Positions 13,301 through 25,190 of a stretch of 64,000 nt of DNA are shown one piece after another. The DNA is from Rotaria sp. Silwood1 (lineage: Eukaryota; Rotifera; Eurotatoria; Philodinida; Philodinidae): NCBI GenBank assembly GCA_905250075.1, contig CAJNOP010000033.1:233345-297344 (forward strand). Direction: 5' to 3'. The notes beneath the pieces are model-generated. The model had not been told where the DNA came from. It saw nothing but the letters and a program-made list of their open reading frames with translations, and searched no databases. The translations under genes and the position numbers were made by a program. Position 1 is the stretch's first letter. Each line of letters starts with the position of its first letter.

Positions 13301-15763
13301 TTGAAAATATTCTCTTGACAAGCATGTGAAAGTCAAATATTATCGTCACGTTACTTCGGTATATTTGTTTATCAAATTAAAATTGACAGTAAGAAATTCA
13401 AATGTATAAATTTCCATTAATTAACAAAATTATACAACCAACAACTTAAAAAAATCACCTACCAACTTCTAATGGATATTCATCTTCAATATAAACTCCA
13501 TCAGTTTCATCATCATGTGAAAATTGAATATTGCTTAAATGAAGAATTGCTGAAAGAATAGTAAATACCATATTTATATCCTAAATAACACAAAATAAAA
13601 ATATTTCTCATCATACTAGAAAAAAAAAACATATTTTACATCATCAGTAAATCCCACTCTTCGCATTATTTCTTTTTGTGTATTAAACATTTGCCGACAA
13701 TGTTTAAAATCTGATCGACTTGGAAATACTTTTCCACCACATGGATCTTTTAAAATTCTGAAAAAAATTACGATTAAATATTGACTAAGTACAAAGAAAT
13801 TCTTATACCGATAAGTTTCTGGATCATCCAAATAAAAATATTCTAAAGTTTCCCTTTCAAGACCAGCAAATAAATAATAAAAAAAATGAAATGTTCGTTC
13901 ACCAGGACCATGTTGAACAACACGAGATTTCTCAAGTAAATAATGATACACTTTCGCTGACGAAAACAAACAACAAGAAATACAAATAACAATTTATGAT
14001 ACAATCAATTAATAACATACCACCAATAATGCGACCTGCTTCCGTAAAATTTAATTGAAGATATTTTCCAAAACGACTTGAATTTTGATTCATACATGTT
14101 TGTGCATTTCCAAATGCTTCAAGTAATGGTGATGTCTAATCATATAAACAATCAAATAATACATGTTAAGAGAGAAATCGTGAGACCAACGAATATACGA
14201 AGCACTCAATAGAAAAAGATTTCCTTTTTTTTGTGCATTGACTGCATTCATGTCTGAAACACTCAATCTCGAAACTTTAGCTACAGATAGTCTGTCTTTC
14301 AAAATTTAGTCAATATCAACTTTTTATCACCATTATACCCTTATAAGAAAAGACATTCTGTACAAGTTGTACACTGTTGTAAAGTAAAACAAATACGACA
14401 TTCACAACCAGCGCCAAAAATTATATGGAATCACATACATTTAGATAATTTGTTTTTCCTTGTAGAAATCAGCTGTGGTCCCACGCAGTTGTATCTTATT
14501 AAAATTTCTTTTTTTGTAGTTCTTCACAGGTCATTTTTTGACAGAAAAAAATGCTCTCTAAAATGTGTTTGATTCAATCCAGTTCTCGACGCTGATACCG
14601 AACGTCTCATTTATTTTGCTGAACAACGTATCATAGCAATAGAAACCACCAAAAATGGTTGTTTTTCCGATTGAAAAATCATTATGGAAGAGAGAGATGC
14701 GAACCTGGTTTCATCACGAAAGCACCATTTTATTTTGAATATTTTTTTACCATTTTATAAAGAATAAAAAGTTGCGTAACATGTATAAAATTCACTGTGG
14801 AGTTCTCAGATTCTGAATCCCGGCAGCAAATAGTTTGTTATCAAATGATCCATTCTTCATTCATGTTGGCATTTTTAAAAACGTCAGTTGATTAACATTG
14901 TGTCATATTAAACACGAAGACGAGCACAACTCTTAGAGAATACTTGTTGGTGTTTTTTTTTCTGATACTAATATAATCATAGTAATAGATCAATACTGAC
15001 TAACTTTTGAAATAACGGATATAGAAAGCTAAAATTTTGAGGTTTGTGGTTTCAAACATCAATACATTGAATTCAAAACGAAACTTTTTTATCGAGTGCC
15101 TCGTATATTTGATGGTCTCGTTATTTCTCTCTTAGTTTATTTGAATACAAACTTCAATTATTCGATTTTGTAATTCCCGATCACCAGCATCACCTGAACA
15201 GTGAATTATATGTGAAACCATAAGTTTTGTCGATTCAGTTTTTCCTATCATATGAAAAATAAGTTAAAAATCACTTTACAAAATAAAAAAAATGAATCGA
15301 ATCTACCAGCTCCACTTTCTCCAGAAACTGCAATACATTGTGATCGTTTCGCAAAACAAAGTTTTCGATAAGCTTGATCAGCAATCCAAAAAATATGTGG
15401 TGTTAATTGATGTCGACATTGAACAGATTTGTAAAGATCATGTTGCTAAAATATTAATATTAAGTTTCTATTCAATTTTAATCTTTAAAATAAAAAAAAA
15501 AAACAAACTTGTTTTTCATAAATATTTAATTGTTTAAATGGATTGATAGCTATGAGTACATCTCCGATGTATGTCTATTCATGGATTTAAAAAAAAAAAA
15601 GAATTCAATAAAAAAAAACCAATCTTTATATAATAATACGTTAACTTACATAGATGACTCCTTTTTTATATCTAGCACGTAATTCACGTAAAAGACTTTC
15701 TTCATCAAGAACATTTAATGTTGACAAATCATCAACATCACCTGAACCAACTTTAAGTACCAT
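1349..15763 (-). CDS. Myosin-motor chitin synthase (3' catalytic part outside window)
   Basis: A myosin head fused to a membrane chitin synthase, the class known from molluscs and relatives, thought to link UDP-GlcNAc polymerisation to actin. Exons in coding order: 15650-15763, 15509-15574, 15307-15445, 15153-15244, 14021-14135, 13809-13956, 13640-13757, 13463-13580, 11893-11964, 11702-11834, 11404-11647, 11188-11349, 10964-11121, 8408-8539, 8263-8332, 8157-8212, 6078-6227, 5894-6005, 5621-5836, 4537-4704, 4060-4471, 3723-3996, 3454-3655, 1950-2084, 1349-1881. All junctions are GT-AG and keep frame, giving about 1380 residues. Visible: P-loop GESGAGKTES, switch [10 protein letters not shown], switch [21 protein letters not shown], an IQ-like neck ([14 protein letters not shown]), a charged linker, then chitin-synthase membrane segments ([47 protein letters not shown]). 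The last exon ends at a donor after S-L-T-W, where insect enzymes continue W-E-N. The glycosyltransferase signatures (EDR, QRRRW) are absent from the window. The start Met lies 9 nt after an acceptor, so a 5' exon is expected upstream. Confidence 0.93.
2170..2364. mobile_element. hAT-like MITE, 195 bp, in chitin synthase intron
   Basis: The ends are inverted repeats (CAGTGGCGGATTTAG at the left, CTAGATCCGCCGCTG at the right, 13 of 15 matching). They are flanked by 8-bp near-duplications tattattc (2162-2169) and ttttattc (2365-2372), 7 of 8 matching. The 8-bp target duplication and CAG start fit the hAT superfamily. Inside are cgcccc/ggggcg words and no coding capacity. It sits in the 1.37-kb intron 2085-3453, which otherwise shows nothing I can name. 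Confidence 0.8.
4705..5620 (-). other. Intron of the myosin-chitin synthase
   Basis: This 916-bp intron separates the IQ-like neck exon from the charged linker exon. I see no exon, repeat or element in it. Confidence 0.6.
6882..7436 (-). CDS. Nested ORF or alternative first exon in myosin intron
   Basis: An open frame of about 185 codons begins [10 protein letters not shown] inside the 1.93-kb intron 6228-8156, on the same strand as the host gene. An in-frame Met 15 codons earlier is also possible. It is rich in Asn, Asp, Ser and Ile and matches no family I know. It ends TCG-AGG-TAG. The AG|GTAGAC there could also be a donor in the same phase as the exon starting CIKPN (6227), so an alternative transcript joining this exon to the distal motor, neck and synthase would stay in frame. 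Such a product would lack the P-loop and so could not be a working motor. It could also be a separate nested gene or a chance frame. Confidence 0.35.
8540..10963 (-). other. 2.4-kb intron of the myosin-chitin synthase
   Basis: The longest intron of the gene. It holds one copy of a dispersed repeat (8892-9000, partner at 655-770). An open segment near 8590-8690 ([12 protein letters not shown]...) is out of phase with both flanking exons. Nothing else recognisable. Confidence 0.5.
8892..9000 (+). repeat. Dispersed repeat, copy 2 (partner at 655-770)
   Basis: Diverged direct copy of 655-770, sharing gaaagtttcagc and tgtgtcacaa blocks at the same spacing. Located in a myosin-chitin synthase intron. 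Confidence 0.45.
11965..13462 (-). other. 1.5-kb intron of the myosin-chitin synthase
   Basis: Overlapping short frames on both strands at 12652-12931 read as low-complexity mirror translations. I see no exon or named element. Confidence 0.5.
14136..15152 (-). other. 1.0-kb intron of the myosin-chitin synthase
   Basis: Lies between the P-loop exon pair and the switch I exon. Short open frames only; nothing recognisable. Confidence 0.5.
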
Positions 15764-16870
15764 TGTATGATACTAAATAAATGAAAATAATAATTATTGT
15801 TTACATAAGTATTAACAACATTGATTGTAAAGATTTTTTTACTTATTAAACTATCATTCGAAAGAAACTTTTACAATCCGATACCCCTAAATAGAATTAT
15901 CTATATTCATACAGGAAAGCATGATGTAAACCCAAATGAGCTATGAATACTCTAAAAAGACTTCGAACTCTGAGCTTACTGCTGTCGAGATACTGCACTT
16001 TTCTGATAGTTTTGAGAAAAAGTACTTTCGATCTTTAATTGTTTTCGAGTGATATTTTTCTATTATTTCTTTTTGGATACTTCCACACGATTCATATGGA
16101 TCATTTCGTTTTTAGAAATCAATGCAATTAGTGAATAGAGTGCATGCATCTATGGAAAAACTACATATTCATGTAATAATATGGTTCTTCTCCATATATA
16201 CGATACTCTTTTATGCTAATGAGTGTAACTGGCATATGAAACCAAAGAATACGGATGTCATAGTGTTGCTGATTTGGAATAATATTCGTTTTGATTTTTA
16301 TCTAGGCCAACGATATATTTAACTAATTAGTCTTTTAGATCGTGGGAAATACCACAGAGTGTCAGAGTGAGGTTATCGTCAGCTTGGAGCAGCACCTACA
16401 TTTTATTGATGAATGATAATTGTGAGATGAGTACTGTGGTTTCTCTCTGGAGCATCAGAAGAACTAATTTCCTAATTTTGGCTTGAAACTTGGCGTAGGA
16501 AAAGTGTTTTGTCAATCTTTCAATTCTTGTTATTATTCCTATTTTAAGATACAGTTATTTAAAAAAAGCGTTTTATAAACTACTCTTGTTAAGGTCTGTC
16601 GCTGTACAAAGTTTCTCGTCGAAATTGGAAAACCAGATGTCCTTAAGAGATCATGGCATTCATTAAAAAACTACTGTAAAAGTGCAGTATCTAGATAAGC
16701 TAAGGAACTCAACTCTTTTTAGAGTATTCAATACTCAGTTGGCTATACATGATGCACTTACGTTAGTCTTGACTCAGAAACAATTAATCATTTGGAAAAT
16801 TCCTTTCCTCAGATGAAAAATTCGAAAAACTTTAATTTAAAAGAAGAATCTCTTCCTAAGATATTGAATA

Positions 16871-17456
16871 TTAACACATTCACCCCGATTCAAATTTCAT
16901 AGAAACTAACATATTTAAATACGTTTTATTAGAAAACAAAATATACCACAAGATGCAGCATGAAAAGCCCTACAATCTACATCATAAAACTTATTTCAAT
17001 TGTGTAGTTTTTGTTTTCAAAATAAACTAAAATTGCGTGTGACCAATCTTTGAGGTTGCGAAAATTGATTGCACAGAATTTTGCTTTTTTCGAAAACAAA
17101 AAATAAACTTTACGATGTAGATTGTAGAGCGTTTCACACTGCATCTTGTGCTATATTTTGTTTTTTCTTACGAAATAATATTAGGTGATAAAAAGATGAA
17201 ACAAGAAAAATGAAATTTCACATTCGTGCAAAAAAAAATGATCGTTTCGCAACTTCGAAAACTAGTTATACAGAGTTTTACTTTCTTTGAAAACAAAAGT
17301 TACACAATTAAAATAAGCTTTACTATGGAGATTGTAGAGCTTTCCACGCTGAATCTTATGGTATATGTTGCTTTTTTAATAAAACGTATTTAGAGATTAA
17401 AATATGAAATGCAAAGTGGGATCCAACGGTGGACCCCATCGGGTCGAATGTGTTAA
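16871..17456. mobile_element. TTAA-flanked MITE, piggyBac-like, 586 bp
   Basis: The left end TTAACACATTCACCCCGAT is the near-exact inverse of the right end ATCGGGTCGAATGTGTTAA. TTAA at both borders (16871-16874, 17453-17456) fits a piggyBac-type TTAA target. Inside is a ~60-bp module seen three times, built around atgtagattgtag and gcatcttgtg: once inverted near 16935-17000 and twice direct near 17110-17165 and 17315-17375. There is no transposase, so it is non-autonomous. It lies 5' of the myosin-chitin synthase start. Confidence 0.75.
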
Positions 17457-18075
17457 TAATACTTTCCAATTTTCTAACTCTTTTTTGTAATCAAATGATC
17501 TGCTTGCATATGAAGACAAACTCTTTTTTTAGCTTCTCATATTCTCGAAAACAGAATTTTCTCTTCAAATATCTAGACCAAATTGAAACAATAGGTAATA
17601 GACATTGAATTTCAAATATCGTCGGCATAATGATCTTACCATTTCTTTTTCTAATATTTCTTTCCTAAAAATCTGTCAAATTTGTTGTCTCTTATGTAAA
17701 CTACAAGAGAAGCACATATCTATTTGAATAAAACTGGTAAATTTCGTTCAAACCTTGGGAAGTTTAATTCATACATACTTGTTTTTGACAGTGTACAGAG
17801 TTCTTTCCTTTCAATTCATCGTTCAACGGTATTTTTTAATTTTGTTTACGTCAACGTCCTTCTTTAACGTTTTTTTTTCTTTTCCTTGTGAAAATTTTCT
17901 CTTTTATCGTAAACTAAATCCAACAAACGATTGTTGCGTATGATTAACTAGTTCATCGTACGGACATTCTTATTTTTTTGCCTGTTCTTTTGTGTACTTT
18001 GTGAACAAACGCACACGCAAGATTTCGAATGAGGACACATTCATTCAATATATTTGAACAAAAGATTTCGTTTCG

Positions 18076-18228
18076 ATGTCGACAATCGGAAAAGAAGAAC
18101 AAGAAGAAGAACGAGGAGGTGGAGGAGGAGCAGGCGGAGGAAGAAGATATTCATCCGAACATATAGAAAAGAAGACGACAAAAATCATAAGATGTCATAT
18201 TGAAGCGATTAGTAAGCTGGTGAAGTAG
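18076..18228 (+). CDS. Small ORF, 50 residues, Glu- and Gly-rich
   Basis: Starts MSTIGKEEQEEERGGGGG and ends at TAG 18226-18228. It overlaps a purine-rich tract (gaagaa, ggagga) upstream of the minus-strand myosin-chitin synthase. On the minus strand the same tract is CT-rich and could be promoter or 5' leader. I do not recognise a product, and the tract alone may explain the frame. Confidence 0.15.
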   Translation: MSTIGKEEQEEERGGGGGAGGGRRYSSEHIEKKTTKIIRCHIEAISKLVK

Positions 18229-18564
18229 TTGATCGATCTATTTATTCATTTTCGTCGTCGTTATTTCGAAAGTCAACAATCATCATTAATAGAAGCGTAT
18301 ATGTTTTATTTTATTCCACAATAAGAAAAAAAAAACGAAAAATGTTAGATACCCAAGAATAATAACAAACGAAATAATCAAAGAGAAAAAAAACGACAGT
18401 ACGATATACAAAGTGGATGTGATGATTGATCGGCATTCAATAAAAAAAGAAAGAAGAGAAAAAAACCTGTCATTAATATTCATGCTGTTTACTATGTCAT
18501 TGAATGACTTAGAACAAGAAAACAGATGATTAATAATATGACAAATTATTTGTTTGATTTTTGT

Positions 18565-20734
18565 TTAGAACAATGAGCAACGAGACCAGAATGATGTACC
18601 AGGTTTTTTATTTGAATCTTGTTTTGGCCTAATACCACCAGAGATTACTCGATTACCAGTTTGATCAGTACCCTATAATAATATATGAAATTTTCATAAA
18701 TATAAAAATACCAAGAAAATGATTCATACAGCTTTCTTGTCAATTTTTGCTTTGATATCTTTGGCAAGAGAAAGAAAAGCTTCATCCACATTCTAGATTA
18801 ATCATCACATATTAAACATATCTATGATAATCATAATCATACTTACAATATTTCCTTTAGCACTAGTCTCCATAAACTTGATACCATATTCCGTAGCAAG
18901 CTAAAAAACAAAAAAAAACAACAAAGCAAATATTAGTAACATTCATTCTGAAGAATAATTCGAAGTTTTTTCTATATCAATAAATCCAAATAAAAAAAAA
19001 TGTGATAGCAATAGCGTGGTATTCTTATTGGTTTAAAAAACTAAAAACTATTCATTTTACAATGATTTAACATCTGTGCAATAAGAAGAAAGTGAAACTA
19101 AAGAATTTTTCGATTCATCTAAACTAAATTTTGTCAGAACTAGTGTTCTACACGGGTAAAACTTTTCGTAATCGAGCCCTAATCGCACCTAGCTACCTGA
19201 TATCTATACTCGATATTTAACCGGGTCTAATCGACATTCGACAAATACGTTTACAGTCATAATACGGTTTTCAAATTTTTATTTTATATAAAAAAGTATA
19301 CTATTTAGTTTCTTTCATAAACAGCAACGAAGCAAATGATTCCGGATTCAGTTGGTGTTTTTATGCTTCTAAAATTCGATCAATTGCACTAAGTATACGT
19401 TTACTTGTTGCTGATGATGTTGAAATCGAACGTACTATTGCAGTCAAATGTCATAATTGTGAATAATTTTTCCATCATGATAATATATGTTTGCTTAGTT
19501 TTGGATAATTCATTTTTCTCTCCACGTCTTCAGTTACTTTATCATCATCTACAGATCATTTTGAATTAAAAAACAGAATTCCTTTTGTAAAACAGTATCA
19601 ATTTCTACTTCCTATGTCCTTCTCTCACGTACAAAAAATTACTTAGCATGATCGAACCGGTCTTCCCTTCTATACTTTTATATTAATAACAGTTTGAGAC
19701 AGTAAAAGTACTTTGAAACACCGAGAACTCATTAATTGTCAGGTACGATCTTATACTCGAGTTTGACGGCAAGTTTGAAGCCGGACCCATGCTGTGGGTA
19801 GGGCAAGTTGCAGGATACTAATCAGAATTTAAACTACACACAATCTTATAAGAATCTGTTCATTGAATAATTTAAATATTAAAAAAAAAAATAAATTGAT
19901 ATTATTATATTTAAATGTTACATACATGTTCACCCTTTTCTCGACTGACTTGTCTTTTATCTTGCATGTCACATTTATTTCCTATAAGCATTCGTTCAAC
20001 TTCAGCTGATGCATGCTATAAATAAAACAATATTGAAACTTTTTTTCTTCTTAATGACAACTTTGTTTCTATACTTCTTCAATATTACGAATCCAATTTT
20101 TAATATTATCAAAACTTTTTTCACTTGTGATATCATATACCAACATAATTCCCTAAAAATCATAATTTTGTCGAAATAAAAAAATGTCTTCTTTGTTATT
20201 TACCATTGCTCCACGATAATAAGCTGTTGTTATTGTTTTAAATCGTTCCTATATATATACATGTATTTAGAATTTCAATAAATACAAGATTCTAAATTCT
20301 TACTTGACCCGCTGTATCCCTACAAAAATAAGTTAATAAATGAAAGATAGAATAAATTTTCTAAAAATCTAACATACCAAATTTGTAATTTAATTTTTCG
20401 TCCATCAAGATCAATTGTTCGTATTTTAAAATCAATGCCTAATTAAATATTAAAATTATTTTAGATAACTGTAGAATAAATCAATTACCTATAGTTGAAA
20501 TAAAGGTTGTACTAAATGCTGAATCACAAAAACGCAAAAGCACACATGTCTATAAATAAGAAATGCCTCTAATTATAAGTATACTTCAAAAAAAAAACAA
20601 AATATCAAACTGACCTTTCCAACACCACTATCACCTTAATAAACAAAAAAAATATATATAAATAGATGTTGTAAAACAAAACAATACATACCAATCAAAA
20701 GTAATTTGAATAAATAATCATAGGCTTTAGCCAT
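18565..20734 (-). CDS. Rab8: Rab8-type small GTPase
   Basis: A Rab GTPase of the Rab8/Rab10 branch, acting in exocytic and ciliary membrane traffic. Eleven exons in coding order: 20692-20734, 20615-20634, 20489-20549, 20378-20438, 20304-20319, 20204-20248, 20075-20152, 19926-20015, 18847-18900, 18730-18792, 18565-18672. They sum to 639 nt, 212 residues plus TAA. Visible: [10 protein letters not shown] start, P-loop GDSGVGKT (15-22), effector loop FISTIGIDFK, WDTAGQE (62-68), [18 protein letters not shown] (121-124), ETSAK (149-153), and a C-terminal CaaX-like C-S-L-F for prenylation. The start and core favour Rab8. Two exons are microexons (16 and 20 nt). Most introns are about 50-60 bp; intron 18901-19925 is 1 kb and carries a dispersed repeat. 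Confidence 0.95.
19640..19810 (+). repeat. Dispersed repeat, copy in Rab8 intron (partner ~24536-24720)
   Basis: Shares with 24536-24720, in the same order, catgatcgaa, a tacttttaatt-like stretch, cagtttga-a-agtaaaa, a ctc/tct-attaat-g block and a GC-rich tail with hyphenated GGGT/ACCC words. Diverged, with no coding potential. The GC-rich tail recalls the ends of DNA transposons, but clear inverted termini were not found. The rest of the 1-kb intron shows nothing else I can name. Confidence 0.4.
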
Positions 20735-22866
20735 TATTTCTCTTAGATATAATATTATGTGATAATATGTTAATGTCGATCCATGTGGTGTTTCATATAT
20801 CTAGAAAGACAAAACAACACCTGCTAATATTCTTTATCTAGTATATCTATAAATAGAAAAAAAATGAATAGATTGTTCTAAGACAAAAGAACAATGCAGA
20901 TTGATGGTACTTCTTTTTATCGTCCTTCAGGCATGGTCGATCAATCAACCAAGCGAGTTTAAGAGGAAAGTAGCTATTTTATCACGTTATAGGGCATTCA
21001 TTCATTCATTCTTTTTTTTTTTCGCATGAGTCATAGTTATGATGAAGTATTTTCACATTTATGGTAAAGTTTTGACCAACAGAAAGATAAAGAATTTATA
21101 TACTGCGAACTAGCGCTGTCTATCATCAAGTATTAGATGATTAATATCTCGGGAAGACAAGCGCACAGAAAAAAAAAATAAGTAAAAAAAACTTTAAAAG
21201 ATTTAAACTCAAATCTTTATGAGAAGAACTTCGTAAATAATGTCTTAAAGTTTGTTTACTAAGTTTTTCCAGAGATTGATAAATTAAAGAATATTGCATA
21301 CAGAGTCGTCTCCTTAACGCATATACCAGTAAATAGGAAACTAGTTAATTCATATTAACGTCATAGAAGACTGAAGATCTTCTATTTTCGAAAGAGAATT
21401 AAAATGCAATGAGAAAGATTTATATCATCTTTCCATTTTTTACTTTCAAAACATATTGAAGATAAAAATATTTTCAGTAAGATGATTCATGATCACACTA
21501 ATCTAACATTAAGAAATTTGTCTCATTTATTGTTTGTTGTTCTCGGTTAGTCAATATTAACTCTACTTACATTGATTATCAGTAGTGATGTGCACGATCG
21601 CTAACAAAAAGTTATCGAAACCAACATAAAACTCTGTCCCACACATCTCTAGTCATCAGATATTTTGATTAAATCAAAGACTTTGAGAAAGAAATTTCGC
21701 ATATTGATGAAAGACAACCTTTAACTTACTACATATTAGTGCTATTGTTTTTTTTTGTCATATTCAAAACGAATTCTGTCCTATACGTGATGACATTTTT
21801 ATCAATATACGTATGGAAAATATAATAAAACACTAACTAGTGAACACTTCTCTAAAGTGAGTACGACACATCCTAATTATGAATAATTTCAAGACTGATG
21901 TAGTGGCTTTTGCCGGATATGTCACTCTCTAATATAAATACCTCGTTATTCTGAACAATGAATACTTTTTTTGCGGTCACTCTTCCTATTATAGGATGTA
22001 CAGTTTTTTTGACTTCTTTCCGCTGTCTATCGCCTGTTGCCTATCAACTACGAGCATGTAAATTTTATGCACGATTCGACTGGTCTACATGTGAAACAAC
22101 AGAAGACACCACGTTACGAACTTAGTTTGGAAGAAAAAAATAGAATTACTTAATGAGTGAGAATTATATATAGATAGATAAATCATAGTAGAACATAAAA
22201 AACAATAGCTTTTGTGTTTTAGTTGAATAGTTTTTTTCAATTTAAAACATTTAGATAAAAAAACAGATATTCTCGAACAGTTTCTTTATTTTACAGCAAA
22301 ACGTAAATCAATTTTCTCAATTGAACGAATACTTTTTTAATAGTCTCGATAGTATTCATGATAGGGAAGTTTTACTGTATTTTAAAAATTGAATTTCACT
22401 TTCTATCTATTTCTTTTATTATTATAAATTATTTTTATAGATCAGAACAAAGAATAAATTACTGTTTTTTACCGAAGTATATTACTTGTTGTTTATCACC
22501 AAAGTAAATTGTACCAATATGTTTAATATAATGAAGCTTCAACACCTGTTCTATGATATTGTATTATATCATAAATTAATAATACAATGCAAAGAGAAAG
22601 AATGAAATAGACTTTGAAAAAAAAAGAGACTAGACTAATGCGCATATAACACAAATCATATGATAAGTTAACCGATCTATTTCCAGCGGCATCTATTCAT
22701 CGTACAAATGTATATTTTATGGATATTTCTCGACAGCTGACTAATCAATACCGTTGTTGCTCTCAGGTGTAAATTTTCCTTGAGTATTGCATACATACTT
22801 GAAAAAGTTGCATATAATTTAAGTTAATATTAATTTTCATTTATACTAAGCTTTTTATAGTCTAAT
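20735..22866. other. Divergent intergenic region between Rab8 and TBP
   Basis: Rab8 (minus) and TBP (plus) are transcribed away from each other, so this 2.1 kb should hold both promoters. No exon was seen. It contains one short hAT-like element (21583-21651). A possible untranslated leader of Rab8 may lie near 20735-20810 but cannot be proven here. Confidence 0.5.
21583..21651. mobile_element. Very short hAT-like palindromic element, 69 bp
   Basis: Imperfect inverted ends: tagtgatgtg at the left and acacatctcta at the right, like TAGWGATGTG hAT termini. The flanking octamers attatcag (21575-21582) and gtcatcag (21652-21659) match at 6 of 8. Too short to encode anything. Confidence 0.4.
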
Positions 22867-23981
22867 ATGGATTATTCACCTAGTTTTAGTGATCCACATT
22901 CTCATCAGGTTTGTTATTTTATTTTACTTGAAATTCTAAATATGATGTTCAGAATGATCAATATGCATCACCTCTGTCTTTACCTCCATCCGCAACGCCA
23001 CGCAGTGTTGCTCCCAGAGATGATACACATGCAACTACATCAAATGATAACAGACCTCATCATCGTCCATCCATTGCTTCAAAAAAAAGCATACCAGATA
23101 TGGGTCCACCATCAACCGTTACTTCCTATCATCTTAGTTCAGTAGCACCATCAACACCTTTCTCTGCAGCAGCAGCGACACCATTTACACCACGAACAGC
23201 TGATACCTCACGTGTTCAACCAAGTTTACAGTACAAAAAAAAAATTTTTTGTATTTTATAAATATTTTTTTTGCTTCACAGAAATATAGTCTCAACTGTA
23301 AGTCTTGGTTGTCCATTAGATTTAAAACGTATTGCACTTCAAGCTCGTAACGCTGAATATAATCCAAAACGTTTTGCTGCTGTTATTATGCGTATTCGTA
23401 GTCCACGAACAACAGCTTTAATATTTACTTCAGGAAAAATGGTTTGTACTGGTGCTAAAAGTGAAGAAGATTCTGTTCAAGCAGCACGTCGTTATGCTCG
23501 TGTTATTCAAAAACTTGGTTTTCCAGTAAAATTCGAATCTAAAAATTTACTATTTCTTTATTCAAAAAAAAAACAAAAGAAAAATTTTGTTTTTAGGCTA
23601 AATTTCTCGATTTTAAAATTCAAAATATGGTTGGTAGTGCGGATGTTAATTTTAAAATACGACTTGAAGCACTTGCATTAAAACATGCTACATATTGCAG
23701 GTTAGAAATTATATGTTTGAATGAACATTTTTTAAGTTTTCGTTTGAAGTTATGAACCTGAATTATTTCCCGGTTTAATCTATCGAGTCATTCAACCGAA
23801 AATTGTTTTACTTATTTTTAACTCTGGTAAAGTTGTACTTACGGGTAAAAAAGCAGGAATATTTATGTGCTTTTTTTTTTGCATAAAATAATTTTATTTA
23901 GGTGCAAAAGAACGTCGTGAAATTCATGAAGCATTTGAACGTATTTATCCAATATTAAAAACATTTCGACGAGCCTCTTGA
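22867..23981 (+). CDS. TBP: TATA-box-binding protein
   Basis: The general transcription factor that binds TATA DNA and nucleates TFIID, SL1 and TFIIIB. Exons: 22867-22908, 22953-23230, 23282-23525, 23597-23700, 23750-23844, 23902-23981; together 843 nt, 280 residues plus TGA. The first ~106 residues are a variable Pro/Ser/Ala/Thr-rich region without a polyglutamine run. The conserved saddle follows as two repeats: [60 protein letters not shown], then [46 protein letters not shown] and [17 protein letters not shown]. Length and motifs are typical of metazoan TBP. An AATAAA at 24156-24161 may be its polyadenylation signal. It converges on the GPCR gene. Confidence 0.97.
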
Positions 23982-24535
23982 GTAGATTTTTATTTTTTAC
24001 TGTATAGAATTTTTTTTGACGGTGATCTATTTTTCATCTCTAAATACTTAACTTATATTTCGTTTCATACGTAACCTTGTTTTTCTATTGTTTTAGTTTT
24101 CACTTCTCTGTAATTGTAAGATAATAGTATGCAGATTTCAGTTGTTTCTATTTACAATAAATAAGGAGAAGAAAATAAAAGTTACATTTAATGATTAAAT
24201 TTAATATCTTTGAATTAGTTTCTATGCACAAGACGAAACAAATCGTTGTTCTAGAAAAATATTCAAACTATTTTTAATAATGAACACATTATTGGTTAAT
24301 ATAATAATCATAGTAAATAGGTGGTATATTGCCCAACATAAATTCTTTTGAGTATTAGTATTGTAGTAAATACAAGGAGTTTATATTATCAATGATTTAT
24401 TAACAACGTGATTGAACAGGCAAAGAGTGAATTTGATTTTTAATCACATTGAATTTCGATTAAAAACAAAACTCTGTTAGTATACAACAATATCACTTTC
24501 TGTTTCTGTGCTCTATTCTGAAATACAGTAAATTA

Positions 24536-24720
24536 CTCAATCATGATCGAATCAATATTCATTCCTTTACTTTTAATTAAATAGCAGTTTGAAAAAGTAA
24601 AAATATTTTCAAGCGTCTAGATCTGATTAATGACAAGATCGAATGCAGGCACGATTTCATTCTCGAACCTGGACCAACTGGACGACTTTTCACCCGGGCT
24701 CGGCTGGGTTGAAGGGTACT
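24536..24720 (+). repeat. Dispersed repeat, copy 2 of the Rab8-intron family
   Basis: Direct diverged copy of 19640-19810; begins catgatcgaatc and ends in a GC-rich block (cacccgggctcggctgggtt). Confidence 0.4.
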
Positions 24721-24844
24721 ATTAAGACAATGTAGTTTTCTCTTCGATAGTTTTCATACAATCAATCATAGTAATTCAGATCATAAAGTATTGATAATCT
24801 TTTTATACTTCTTGGTTCAACAGCAAACATAGCTATAAAGAACA

Positions 24845-25190
24845 ATGAAAAAAAGTTGCTCATTTGGCAACTCAAACTTCTCTTTGCACCTTCATTCTAT
24901 ATATTTATTTAATTCTCTTTTGTTTAAAAGAGCATGTCACGATGTAGAGCATGATAAAACTCTTTTTTTTATTTCTTACTTCTTAAGAAGAGAAAAACTT
25001 AATGTTTCAGGGAAAAGATGGTATTCTTATTATAAAATCACTCTATTATGTAATAGTAACAAAGCTTAAATCAAAACAGGTATATTGTTATGCCATACAT
25101 CTTAACCTGCTCTTTCAAATAAAAAAAAAAAGTAATTGACCGTAACGAAAATCCTTCGAGAATTCTGAAATACATATTAAAAACAAACAT
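24845..25190 (+). repeat. ~335-bp dispersed repeat, copy 1 (partner 28185-28520)
   Basis: Aligns along most of its length with 28185-28520 in direct orientation. Shared blocks include gcaactcaaa, ttctatata, cttacttcttaag, atgtaatagtaa, taaatcaaaacaggta and ctttcaaa. One copy lies downstream of TBP and the other in a GPCR intron 3.3 kb away. No coding capacity or clear terminal inverted repeats. Confidence 0.7.
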
